Shown piece after piece: positions 1 to 7,976 of a stretch of DNA of 64,000 bases. Source of the stretch: JALZVT01 sp964634815 (GTDB lineage Bacteria > Pseudomonadota > Gammaproteobacteria > Pseudomonadales > Azotimanducaceae); contig CAZWMD010000016.1 of NCBI GenBank assembly GCA_964634815.1, positions 6,924-70,923 on the forward strand, written 5' to 3'. Under the pieces are notes generated by a model. It had not been told where the DNA came from. It did no database searches and saw only the letters and a program-made list of their open reading frames with translations. A program made the translations under genes and the position numbers. Positions within the stretch are counted from its first letter, which is position 1. The number at the start of each line of letters is the position of its first letter.

Positions 1-2126
1 AGGTGTGTTCTGTCTCTTACCGATACCTCTGCTACCACGCTTGAAAGTTGTGCGCTCTTCTCTTCGACCTTGATGTTCTCGATGCCAGCATCAACGGCGG
101 TGACGGTTGCAGCAATTTCGGCAATCACCCCTTTTTGCGTTTCGACCTGTAAGCGCAAAAGGGTGTCGAACTCGCCGGTCGCATTATCTGACCAGCGCGC
201 GGGGATGATCTCGTTTGGATGGCGGCGTCGAATCTCTGCGATGTTGTTGCAGGTTTCGATGTGCACCACAAAGCCTCTGCCGGGTGTCATGTGACCAACG
301 ATTGCGTCGCCGGGAACCGGACCACAACACTGGCCGTAGTTCACCACCAGGCCTTCGCCGCCGCGAATCGCCACCGGGCCACCCTGATCAACATTGATTG
401 CCTCGTAGTCGGGGTTGTCTGCGGCGAGCAATTTTTGCGCGACAACGTAAGCCATAAGGTTTCCCATACCTATTTGCTCTAGCAAATCATCGAGCTTGCG
501 CACGTCGAACTCTGTGAAGACCTTGCGCAGGCGACGAAAATCCAGATCTTTGATTGACGTGTTTGCGTTTGCCAGGGACCGATTTAGAAGTCTGCGTCCC
601 AGCGCCAGTGAATCGGTTTTTTGCTGCATCTTCAGCGATTGTCGAATGGCAGAGCGCGCCTTGCCCGATACGGCAAAGCTCAGCCAGTCTGCGTTTGGGC
701 GCGCGTCATCGGAGGTGATGATCTCAACTGACTGGCCACTACTTAATTGTGTTGATAGCGGCGCAAGGTTGCGATCGACTCTGCATGCTACACACTTGTT
801 ACCTATGTCTGTATGTACGGCATAAGCAAAGTCGATGGGGCAAGCCCCGCGCGGAAGTTCAAGAATTTGACCCTTTGGTGTGAAGACGTACACCTCATCG
901 GGAAACAAATCCATTTTCATGCTTTCGATAAATTCAAGCGGATTGCCGGCCCGTTGTTGCAAATCCAGCAGGTCCTGGACCCATTGACGGGTACGTTTGC
1001 TGCCCTGGGCGCTGTCATCGTCGTTCTTGTACAGCCAGTGTCCGGCTATACCTTGCTCGGCTACCGATTCCATTTCGATCGTGCGAATCTGCACTTCAAT
1101 AGGAACACCATGCAAACCAAACAGAGTAGTGTGCAAACTCTGATAGCCGTTGACCTTGGGAATGGCGATATAGTCTTTGAAGCGTCCTGCGACGGGTTTG
1201 AACAGGTTGTGCACGCAGCCAAGAGCTCGATAACAGGAATCGACATTGCTGACGACCAAGCGTAAGCCGAACACGTCCATGATTTCTGAAAACGCTTTGC
1301 GCTTGGTTTTCATTTTTCGATAAATCGAGTAGAGGTGTTTTTCGCGGCTTACGATCTGAGCCTCGATACCCTCGCGTTCCAGCGCGGCAGCAATAGACTT
1401 TTGAATATCTTTCATGAGCGCTTTGCGGTTACCGCGAGCCGAGCGTACCGCTCGTGCAATGCGATCTGCGCGCAACGGGTAGAGCGCATGAAAACCAAGA
1501 TCTTCAAACTCGGTTTTAATGGAGTGAATACCAAGACGGTTGGCAATCGGTGCGTAGTAGTCGAGAGTTTCACGCGCGATGCGTTTGCGCTTCTCTGCTG
1601 GCATCACACCGATGGTTCGCATGTTGTGCAAACGGTCTGCGAGTTTCACCATGATGACGCGAATGTCGCGCGCCATGGCTAATGCCATTTTTTGAAAATT
1701 CTCGGCCTGAGCCTCGGCGCGGGAATTGAACATGGTTGAGAGTTTGGAAACACCGTCGACTATCTCGGCAACATCTGCGCCGAACATGTCGCCGAGTTGG
1801 CTCTTGCCGACGCCGGTATCTTCGATAACGTCATGCAGCAGAGCGGCCATAACCGTCTGTCTGTCCATGCGCATACCGGCCAGGATATTGGCAACCGCCA
1901 GCGGATGCGTGATGTAGGCATGCCCCGTACGCCGACCCTGGCCCCGGTGGGCTTCTTCGGCGTAGTTGTAGGCGGCTATGACCTGTTCGGTCTGGCCTTC
2001 GGGGAGGTATTCGTCGAGTCGCGCTGCAAGGCTCTCGATGGTCGCAGGGGCAGCGACCGCGTCTTGTTGCGCGGTCTCTGCCAGTTTAGATATGAAGTAG
2101 GACTCAGAGGCTGGTGCTGCCCTCAT
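1..2126 (-). CDS. spoT: Bifunctional (p)ppGpp synthetase/hydrolase SpoT (3' end cut by window edge)
   Basis: SpoT makes and degrades the alarmone (p)ppGpp. I translated the reverse strand from an ATG at 2126 and found one open frame to the left edge, about 708 residues. It has an HD hydrolase domain with LLHDVIEDT near residue 95, a synthetase domain with RFKDYIAIPK near 315 followed by YQSLHTTLFG and EVQIRT, and a TGS domain near 415 (EVYVFTPKGQI). The visible end, VRDRTH, lies in the C-terminal ACT domain; by comparison with E. coli SpoT about 20 residues are missing. RFKD is the motif of bifunctional enzymes, whereas monofunctional RelA has EXDD. The start overlaps the end of rpoZ by 23 nt, so the two are probably translationally coupled. 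Confidence 0.95.
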   Translation of the reverse strand, partial: MRAAPASESYFISKLAETAQQDAVAAPATIESLAARLDEYLPEGQTEQVIAAYNYAEEAHRGQGRRTGHAYITHPLAVANILAGMRMDRQTVMAALLHDVIEDTGVGKSQLGDMFGADVAEIVDGVSKLSTMFNSRAEAQAENFQKMALAMARDIRVIMVKLADRLHNMRTIGVMPAEKRKRIARETLDYYAPIANRLGIHSIKTEFEDLGFHALYPLRADRIARAVRSARGNRKALMKDIQKSIAAALEREGIEAQIVSREKHLYSIYRKMKTKRKAFSEIMDVFGLRLVVSNVDSCYRALGCVHNLFKPVAGRFKDYIAIPKVNGYQSLHTTLFGLHGVPIEVQIRTIEMESVAEQGIAGHWLYKNDDDSAQGSKRTRQWVQDLLDLQQRAGNPLEFIESMKMDLFPDEVYVFTPKGQILELPRGACPIDFAYAVHTDIGNKCVACRVDRNLAPLSTQLSSGQSVEIITSDDARPNADWLSFAVSGKARSAIRQSLKMQQKTDSLALGRRLLNRSLANANTSIKDLDFRRLRKVFTEFDVRKLDDLLEQIGMGNLMAYVVAQKLLAADNPDYEAINVDQGGPVAIRGGEGLVVNYGQCCGPVPGDAIVGHMTPGRGFVVHIETCNNIAEIRRRHPNEIIPARWSDNATGEFDTLLRLQVETQKGVIAEIAATVTAVDAGIENIKVEEKSAQLSSVVAEVSVRDRTH

Positions 2127-2607
2127 CCGTTGTACCTGCTATACCGGGGTTCTGATCGCCCATCTGTTGGCTGTCCGAGCCGGCTTCCGGGGTTGAGTCG
2201 GTAGCTGAACCTTGAGCTGAGAACGACGGTGGTGTTGGAGTTTCTGCTTGAGGCGCTGGATTTGCACCCAACATGCCTCCGGCTGAATCTGTTGCTCCGG
2301 CTCCTATTCCCGTTCCCGCTGCTCCCGGGCCAGCTTCGTCACTCGAAGGACCATGGCCCATCGTGCCAAATGGAATCTCGATGGGATCATCCTCTGGTGT
2401 GGCATCCCCAGCGTCAAGCATTTCATCGTTAATCAGGTCTTCAGCGATTTCGCGCAGCGCAATGACCGTTGGCTTGTCGTTCTCTTCGTCGACCAGAGGC
2501 TCAGCGCCCCGGTTGTAGAGTTGGCGAGCGCGTCGGGTCGCAACCAGTACAAGCTCAAAACGGTTGTCTACGTGGTCCAGACAGTCTTCAACGGTGATGC
2601 GGGCCAT
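2104..2607 (-). CDS. rpoZ: RNA polymerase omega subunit with long C-terminal extension
   Basis: Omega helps assemble and stabilise the RNA polymerase beta' subunit and contributes to ppGpp binding. The first 85 or so residues match the family: MARITVEDCLDHVDNRFELV, then RRARQLYNRG and a TVIALREIAEDLI helix. The protein is 167 residues against about 90 in E. coli. The extra 75-80 residues are low complexity, rich in Gly, Ala, Ser, Pro and acidic residues, with no predicted fold. The gene follows gmk and precedes spoT, the standard order. The tail is in frame and ends just inside spoT, so it may have arisen by read-through into former intergenic DNA; that is inference. Confidence 0.93.
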   Translation of the reverse strand: MARITVEDCLDHVDNRFELVLVATRRARQLYNRGAEPLVDEENDKPTVIALREIAEDLINDEMLDAGDATPEDDPIEIPFGTMGHGPSSDEAGPGAAGTGIGAGATDSAGGMLGANPAPQAETPTPPSFSAQGSATDSTPEAGSDSQQMGDQNPGIAGTTDEGSTSL

Positions 2608-2669
2608 AGTGGGTCTCGTATGCTGAACAAGCTATTTCGCGGGGGCGCGATGGTACTCGGGGGCAGGCT

Positions 2670-3344
2670 TTAAGGCAAGACGTCGCCCTGGGGGCCGCTG
2701 TTTAAAAGGTCGGAAATGAGTGCGGGATGGCGGCGGGTCACAACGTCTTTGCGACAGCGTGCCGCGCGGACAATAGCGAGCAGGTCTGCGCTTGCTGTAT
2801 CAAAGTTATCGTTGATTATTAAATAATCAAAATCGTCGTGCTGGGCGATCTCTGTTGTGGCCTGGGCGGTGCGACGAGCGATCACATCAGCACTGTCCTG
2901 GCCGCGACTGGTCAGGCGCTTTAGCAGTTCCCGGCGGCTGGGGGGCAAAATAAAGATGCTTAACGCATCCGGGAAGGCCTGTCTTACCTGAGCGGCACCC
3001 TGCCAGTCGATTTCCAGTATGACGTCGTGCCCTGCTGCGCGTTGCTCGCTCAGGCTCTGACGATTGGTGCCGTAGAGATTGCCAAATACGTCAGCGTGTT
3101 CCAAAAACAGGCCCTGGGCGATCATTTCTTCGAAAACCGAACGTTCGGTAAAGTGATATTCGCGGCCCTGAGTTTCACCTGGGCGAATATCTCGAGTGGT
3201 GTGCGAAATAGACAGGGCGAGACTGGGCTCGGCATCGAGCAAGGCGTTTACCAGGCTGGTTTTGCCAGCACCGGAGGGGGCCGCCACCACAAACAGTAAG
3301 CCCTGGTCTGCCAAGCTCGGGTCATTTTGCTCCTGGCTGCTCAT
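2670..3344 (-). CDS. gmk: Guanylate kinase
   Basis: Phosphorylates GMP to GDP with ATP in the cytoplasm, feeding GTP and ppGpp synthesis. The 224-residue product has the P-loop APSGAGKTS near residue 22, the GMP-binding region SISHTTRDIRPGE, GREYHF and the lid-region arginines (RRTAQATTEI). It is slightly longer than the 207-residue E. coli enzyme because of a 15-residue polar N-terminus. It lies 10 nt downstream of yicC and 62 nt upstream of rpoZ in the conserved yicC-gmk-rpoZ-spoT run, so co-transcription is likely. Confidence 0.96.
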   Translation of the reverse strand: MSSQEQNDPSLADQGLLFVVAAPSGAGKTSLVNALLDAEPSLALSISHTTRDIRPGETQGREYHFTERSVFEEMIAQGLFLEHADVFGNLYGTNRQSLSEQRAAGHDVILEIDWQGAAQVRQAFPDALSIFILPPSRRELLKRLTSRGQDSADVIARRTAQATTEIAQHDDFDYLIINDNFDTASADLLAIVRAARCRKDVVTRRHPALISDLLNSGPQGDVLP

Positions 3345-3354
3345 CCGGTCTCAC

Positions 3355-4221
3355 TCACTCGATGTTCTGGACTTGCTCGCGCACCTGCTCAATGAGCACT
3401 TTGAGGTCGACCGCGCGTTTTGAGGCGCCTGGAATGACCGCTTTGCTGGCCAGCGTGTTGGCTTCGCGATTAAGTTCCTGGGTTAGAAAATCGAGCCGAC
3501 GGCCATGTGGCCCTTCGTTTTCCAGCGCAAGCTTGGCTTCGCTGACATGAATGGCCAGTCTCTCAAGTTCTTCCGCTACGTCGGCGCGCTGGGCGAGCAC
3601 GGCTACTTCCTGCTCAAGACGGCTTTGATCTACCTCAACCTGCAATTTCTTTAGCCGCGCTTGCAGGCGCTCAGCCAGTACCTGGGACAGGGGCTCGATG
3701 ATGGGTTTCAGTTCTTCCACCAGACGCTGCATATTTTGCAGTCGCGCCCCGATCAGCCCTTCCAGTTTGGCGCCCTCATGGCGGCGTGCAGCGAGCAACT
3801 CTTCAAGGGCCGTGTTGAATGATTCTTCTGCCAACTGCATAAAGTTCTCGAACAGTTTGGCATCGCGATCCGCGAGAATGCCGGGCCAGTTCAGCAGGTC
3901 CATGGGATTGGCACCACTGAACTCGGGGGCGTCTCGACGTACCTGTTCCAGGGTTGCCACCAGCTGCATCAGTGCAGGACGGTTAATTTGCAGGTGGGTT
4001 TCCTTAACGGTGTGGTTAATCCGCAGGGTGGCGTCGAGTTTGCCGCGCTTGAGTTTGTGGCGGGTAGTCTCTCGTAGCGTTTGCTCCAACATTCTGCTGT
4101 TGTCAGGCAGGTTGTAGGAAAGCTCGAGGAATCGATGATTCACTGTCCGCAATTCCCAGACAAGGGAACCCCAGGGCGCCTCAATTTCGTGGCGCGCAAA
4201 AGCGGTCATGCTCTGAACCAT
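3355..4221 (-). CDS. yicC: YicC family endoribonuclease
   Basis: YicC proteins are RNA-binding endoribonucleases implicated in small-RNA turnover. I chose the ATG at 4221 (MVQSMTAFARHE), which gives 288 residues, equal to the family length, and has a GGAAGA ribosome binding site 7 nt upstream; a longer form from TTG at 4248 is less likely. Visible features are the N-terminal SMTAFAR motif, ELRTVNHRFLE, and the C-terminal DUF1732 signature with GRRLDFLTQELNREANTL and DLKVLIEQVREQVQN. It is the first gene of the minus-strand run to spoT and is divergent from rph. Confidence 0.92.
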   Translation of the reverse strand: MVQSMTAFARHEIEAPWGSLVWELRTVNHRFLELSYNLPDNSRMLEQTLRETTRHKLKRGKLDATLRINHTVKETHLQINRPALMQLVATLEQVRRDAPEFSGANPMDLLNWPGILADRDAKLFENFMQLAEESFNTALEELLAARRHEGAKLEGLIGARLQNMQRLVEELKPIIEPLSQVLAERLQARLKKLQVEVDQSRLEQEVAVLAQRADVAEELERLAIHVSEAKLALENEGPHGRRLDFLTQELNREANTLASKAVIPGASKRAVDLKVLIEQVREQVQNIE

Positions 4222-4275
4222 CAACTGTTCTTCCGGTGTGGTGCTCAAACCAAGATACTAACAGTTTGAAGCGCG

Positions 4276-4281
4276 TATAAT
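4276..4281 (+). promoter_or_regulatory. Putative -10 element of the rph-pyrE promoter
   Basis: A perfect TATAAT lies in the 89-nt divergent region between yicC and rph, 30 nt before the rph ATG. A good -35 hexamer at 16-18 nt upstream is not apparent. The position suits the only promoter available for rph-pyrE, but this is based on one hexamer. Confidence 0.4.
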
Positions 4282-4310
4282 GCGCGACCAATTTCCCCAG
4301 GATGACTCAT

Positions 4311-5024
4311 ATGGCGCCCACCAGACCCAGCGGCCGCGAACCTTCTGCCATGCGTGAACTGCGCTTCACCACCGGCTTTACTGCCCATCCAGCAGGTTCG
4401 GTGCTTGTTGAATTCGGCGGCACTCGAGTGCTTTGTACCGCGTCTGTCGAAGACCGAGTGCCCGGCTTTATGCGAGGCAAGGGCAAAGGCTGGGTAACCG
4501 CCGAGTACGGCATGCTGCCAGGATCCACCCATCAGCGGGTGGATCGAGAAGCCGCGCGTGGCAAGCAGTCAGGTCGTACCGTTGAGATCCAGCGTCTGAT
4601 TGGGCGTTCTCTGCGTGCCGCCATGGACATGGACAAGATGGGCGAAAAGACCATCCGTATCGATTGTGATGTGCTGCAGGCGGATGGCGGCACCCGCACG
4701 GCATCGATTACCGGCGGTGCCCTGGCGCTTGCCATTGCGGCCAAAAAGACCGGAATTCAGGACGCGTTCAGCGGCTTTGTGGCATCAATATCGGTAGGAA
4801 TCTGGAAAGGTATGCCAGTGTTGGATCTCGACTACGCGGAAGATTCGACGGCTGAAACCGATATGAACGTTGTTATGGTAGAAGATGGCGGCTTTATTGA
4901 AATTCAGGGCACAGCAGAGCAAGCGCCCTTTGCCGCCACTGAACTCACTTCGATGCTTGAGCTGGCGGGAGCCGGCATAGAAGGCATCATCAAGGCGCAA
5001 CGACAGGCGCTCTCGGAAGCCTAA
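4311..5024 (+). CDS. rph: Ribonuclease PH
   Basis: Phosphorolytic 3'-5' exoribonuclease that trims tRNA 3' ends using inorganic phosphate. The product has the typical RPSGREP N-terminus, EGSVLVEF-like motif (AGSVLVEFGG), TRVLCTASVED, the RNase PH core GWVTAEYGMLPGST and IRIDCDVLQADGGTRTASI, and a full-length C-terminus. I prefer the ATG at 4311 (237 residues): AGGA sits 8 nt upstream, whereas the in-frame ATG at 4302 overlaps that site. It is followed after 6 nt by pyrE, the conserved rph-pyrE pair. No attenuator hairpin is visible between them. Confidence 0.95.
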   Translation: MAPTRPSGREPSAMRELRFTTGFTAHPAGSVLVEFGGTRVLCTASVEDRVPGFMRGKGKGWVTAEYGMLPGSTHQRVDREAARGKQSGRTVEIQRLIGRSLRAAMDMDKMGEKTIRIDCDVLQADGGTRTASITGGALALAIAAKKTGIQDAFSGFVASISVGIWKGMPVLDLDYAEDSTAETDMNVVMVEDGGFIEIQGTAEQAPFAATELTSMLELAGAGIEGIIKAQRQALSEA

Positions 5025-5030
5025 AAAGTT

Positions 5031-5729
5031 ATGAGCCAACCTCCACCGTCATCAAACCAGTCAGGCGCCGCAAATTTTGTGCGCCTCATGATTGAGCAGA
5101 ACGTATTGCAGTTCGGCGACTTCACGTTGAAGTCTGGTCGAAAAAGCCCGTACTTCTTCAATCTTGGCAAGGTGGCGGACGCCCAGGGACTGGCTGCTCT
5201 TGGTCACGCCTATGCGGATGCGCTGGAGGCTGCGGGGTGGCCCTATCAGGTACTGTTTGGTCCCGCTTACAAGGGCATCCCCATTGCCTCAGCAGCCGGG
5301 GTTGCCCTGGCCGAAAAGGGCAAAAATCCTGGCATAACCTACAACCGCAAGGAAGCCAAAGATCATGGCGAAGGCGGCCAGCTGGTAGGTGCGGAGATCG
5401 ACGGCCAACAGATTGTTGTGATTGATGACGTGCTCACGGCGGGCACAGCCGTTCGCGAGGCACTGAGCCTTATTGGTGTAGCGGGCGGTCAACTAAGTGG
5501 CGTTCTTGTTGCGCTGGATCGAGAAGAGCGAGTGCTGGCTGACGGAGCCGATAACCCCGCTGATGGAAGCGGCGTGACGGCCATTGGCGCGCTATCCCGG
5601 GAGCTTGGGGTTCCCGTTCACAGCATCGTTCGATTGCAGGATGTGATCGACTACCTTGACTCGGAAGGCACGCACTTGGAAGCTTTGCAGGCTATCCTGA
5701 ACTACCGAAACACCTACTGTGTCTATTAG
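5031..5729 (+). CDS. pyrE: Orotate phosphoribosyltransferase
   Basis: Transfers the phosphoribosyl group of PRPP to orotate, giving OMP in de novo pyrimidine synthesis. The product is 232 residues, slightly longer than the 213 of E. coli. Visible are LKSGRKSPYFFNLGK (orotate site), the FGPAYKGIPIA loop, YNRKEAKDHGEGG catalytic loop and the PRPP motif IVVIDDVLTAGTA. It follows rph by 6 nt in one transcription unit. Confidence 0.96.
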   Translation: MSQPPPSSNQSGAANFVRLMIEQNVLQFGDFTLKSGRKSPYFFNLGKVADAQGLAALGHAYADALEAAGWPYQVLFGPAYKGIPIASAAGVALAEKGKNPGITYNRKEAKDHGEGGQLVGAEIDGQQIVVIDDVLTAGTAVREALSLIGVAGGQLSGVLVALDREERVLADGADNPADGSGVTAIGALSRELGVPVHSIVRLQDVIDYLDSEGTHLEALQAILNYRNTYCVY

Positions 5730-5765
5730 CTGGTGAGTGCGCCTGGTTTGGCTCGGAAGGTAACA

Positions 5766-6416
5766 ATGTTGACTAAAAAATCAAAAAATTTGTGCCGCAC
5801 TTTGTGGGTCAGAGGGCTTGGTGCCGCGCTGGTTGTGAGTGTCTCACTTGGTGTGCTGAACGCCGAGGCCGCTCGACTCTACCGTTACAAAAACGATGAC
5901 AACCATTGGGTTATCGCCAGTAGTGTGCCCAACGACCGGGTGCAAAATGGCTATCAGGTGGTTGACGAAACCGGTCGATTGCTGGAAGAGGTTGATCCCC
6001 AGCGCTCCGCGGCCGAAGCAGCGAAATATATCGCCGAGCTAGAGGCCAAACAGAAACGTGATGAGGCTGTCCGCCGAATTAATCTGCTGTACGGGTCGGA
6101 AGACGACATCTCTCATGCCCTGACAAAAGCACTCGATTCGATCGATAAGTCACTGGCGAACACCCAGGCCAACGTTCGCCAGCTGCGCTCTCAGCGTCAG
6201 CGTCTTGAGACTCAGGCGGCGCGTATAGAACGGGCTGGGTCAAATCTTTCGGATGACCTGGTGAATAACATTCGGCTGTTGAACGAGCAAATTGACAACC
6301 TGGAAGCCGAGATGGCGCAACGACGCAACCAGAAAGATGTTGAGCGCGATCGCCACGCCAGAGACAGAAAACTGTTTCGGGAAGTGCATGGCGGTGAGGA
6401 CTCGCATGACGCCTAG
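5766..6416 (+). CDS. Exported coiled-coil protein, DUF4124-like N-terminus
   Basis: Function unknown. I chose the ATG at 5766, with GGAAGG 5 nt upstream, over an in-frame GTG at 5733. The 216-residue product starts with a basic stretch, a hydrophobic segment (LGAALVVSVSLGVL) and a likely signal-peptidase site after NAEA. The mature start ARLYRYKNDDNHWVIASSVP resembles DUF4124 domains, which are small periplasmic modules. From about residue 75 the chain is charged and heptad-like, predicting a long coiled coil. It follows pyrE by 36 nt and is probably co-transcribed; a structural role in the envelope is a guess. Confidence 0.75.
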   Translation: MLTKKSKNLCRTLWVRGLGAALVVSVSLGVLNAEAARLYRYKNDDNHWVIASSVPNDRVQNGYQVVDETGRLLEEVDPQRSAAEAAKYIAELEAKQKRDEAVRRINLLYGSEDDISHALTKALDSIDKSLANTQANVRQLRSQRQRLETQAARIERAGSNLSDDLVNNIRLLNEQIDNLEAEMAQRRNQKDVERDRHARDRKLFREVHGGEDSHDA

Positions 6417-6456
6417 AGCGATGCAGGTCTTTTTATCTCACACTCTATCTCACTCT

Positions 6457-7038
6457 CTATCGCATTAGAGACTGGCGAAGCACTGACCAGTGTTGTGGCC
6501 ATTTGGAAGTTGGCAATTCCTGAAACTCTGATCGAACGAACTGATTGATTTGGCCTTCAGCCGCACTTAATAGCAGATTTGCAGTATCGCGCGCAGACAG
6601 TTGTGGGCGTTCGAGCATGGTGGCCTGGTGCTCGCGGACTATCTGTCTGAGTTGTGTCTCTATTCGATCGAAAAACTGTTTTACCCGGATCCGCAATCGA
6701 TCACTCTCGCCCTGCAGTGCATCACCAACAAGTAACCGCGCAAATCCCGGGTTCTTCTCGACGAATGCCAGCAGCAGATACAAGATCTGGTAGCAGCGTT
6801 GCTGGATGTTGGCCTCGTCTTTGAGTACGGCGCTTATGCGGGTGAACACACTTTGCTCAGCAAACTCCAGTAGCGCATCGATCATCTTTGCCTTACTTGG
6901 AAAGTGCCGATACAGGGCTGCTTCTGAAACTCCCACCTCTTTTGCCAGGGCTGCTGTGGTAATGCGCGTGCCTGGGTTGCTTTGCAGCATAAGAGCAAAC
7001 GCTTCCAGAATTTGACGTTTGCGATCGGAGCGGGGCAT
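6457..7038 (-). CDS. slmA: Nucleoid occlusion factor SlmA (TetR family)
   Basis: SlmA binds specific sites on the nucleoid and blocks FtsZ ring assembly over DNA. The 193-residue product has a TetR-type N-terminal helix-turn-helix (TTAALAKEVGVSEAALYRHF, residues about 28-47) and then SKAKMIDALLEF, matching SlmA rather than ligand-responsive TetR proteins. It starts 3 nt after the argB stop codon on the same strand. The gene position between argB and pyrE is conserved in gammaproteobacteria, which supports the assignment. Confidence 0.93.
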   Translation of the reverse strand: MPRSDRKRQILEAFALMLQSNPGTRITTAALAKEVGVSEAALYRHFPSKAKMIDALLEFAEQSVFTRISAVLKDEANIQQRCYQILYLLLAFVEKNPGFARLLVGDALQGESDRLRIRVKQFFDRIETQLRQIVREHQATMLERPQLSARDTANLLLSAAEGQINQFVRSEFQELPTSKWPQHWSVLRQSLMR

Positions 7039-7041
7039 GAC

Positions 7042-7968
7042 TCAGGCTCCAATCATGGTGCCGACGCCGGCATCGGTTAGGATTTCTAGCAATAAAGCGT
7101 GTGGCACTGTGCCGTCGATGATCTGGGTACTGTTGACGCCGCCGTTTATTGCGTCGATGGCACATTGGGTCTTGGGCAACATTCCACCTTTGATAACACC
7201 CTGTTTTATGAGCGCATCAACTTCTCTGGCGGTTAAGCCGGTAAGGGTGTCGCCATCTGCATCAAGAATGCCCGGCGTGTCTGTTAGCAGAATGAGTTTT
7301 TCTGCACCGAGGAATTCGGCGATCTTGCCGGCAACAATATCTGCGTTGATGTTGTATGCCTCGCCATCGTCGCCGACCCCAATAGGGGCAACGACGGGAA
7401 TAAACCCCTGACCCATTAATGCGTCGAGAACTGCACCGTTTACTTTTTGCACCTCTCCGACATGACCGATGTCTATGATCTCGGAAGAGGCTGCTTCGGT
7501 TTCTGGATCGCGCATTTCCAGTTTGCGAGCGCTAATCAGTTTGCCGTCTTTGCCAGTTACCCCCACGGCTTTTCCGCCCTGGGTGTTAATGAGGCTGACA
7601 ATATCCTGGTTGACCAGGCCGCCCAGCACCATCTCTACGACATTCATGGTGTCGTCATCTGTTACACGCATGCCACCAACAAAACGCGTTGGGATATTCA
7701 GCTTTTCAAGTAGCTGGCCGATTTGCGGACCACCACCGTGAACAATGAGCGGATTGATGCCAACAAGCTTCAGCAATACGATGTCGCGTGCGAAGGTTTG
7801 TTTCAGGTGCTCATCCACCATTGCGTGACCGCCGTATTTGATCACCATGGTTGCGCCATGAAATTTCTGAATATAGGGCAGCGCCTCGATCAGAATTTCT
7901 GCAGCAGCGGCAGGATTCTGGTTGGCAGAATCCAGGGCTTTGGTGTTTGGTGTTGGCGTGCGTTTCAT
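7042..7968 (-). CDS. argB: Acetylglutamate kinase
   Basis: Second step of arginine synthesis: phosphorylates N-acetylglutamate. I chose the ATG at 7968 (308 residues); an in-frame TTG at 7980 would add four residues and overlap algC. Visible are VIKYGGHAM, LVGINPLIVHGGGPQIG (substrate-binding Gly-rich loops), NADIVAGKIAEFLGAEKLIL and a TGILDADG segment. The C-terminal GGVNSTQIIDGTVPHALLLE is typical of arginine-sensitive enzymes. It lies between algC and slmA on the same strand, as in Pseudomonas. Confidence 0.95.
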   Translation of the reverse strand: MKRTPTPNTKALDSANQNPAAAAEILIEALPYIQKFHGATMVIKYGGHAMVDEHLKQTFARDIVLLKLVGINPLIVHGGGPQIGQLLEKLNIPTRFVGGMRVTDDDTMNVVEMVLGGLVNQDIVSLINTQGGKAVGVTGKDGKLISARKLEMRDPETEAASSEIIDIGHVGEVQKVNGAVLDALMGQGFIPVVAPIGVGDDGEAYNINADIVAGKIAEFLGAEKLILLTDTPGILDADGDTLTGLTAREVDALIKQGVIKGGMLPKTQCAIDAINGGVNSTQIIDGTVPHALLLEILTDAGVGTMIGA

Positions 7969-7976
7969 AGTGATAC

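Noticed and set aside
5025..5030. Attenuator between rph and pyrE as in E. coli
   Set aside because: The two genes are only 6 nt apart and no hairpin with a T tract is present.
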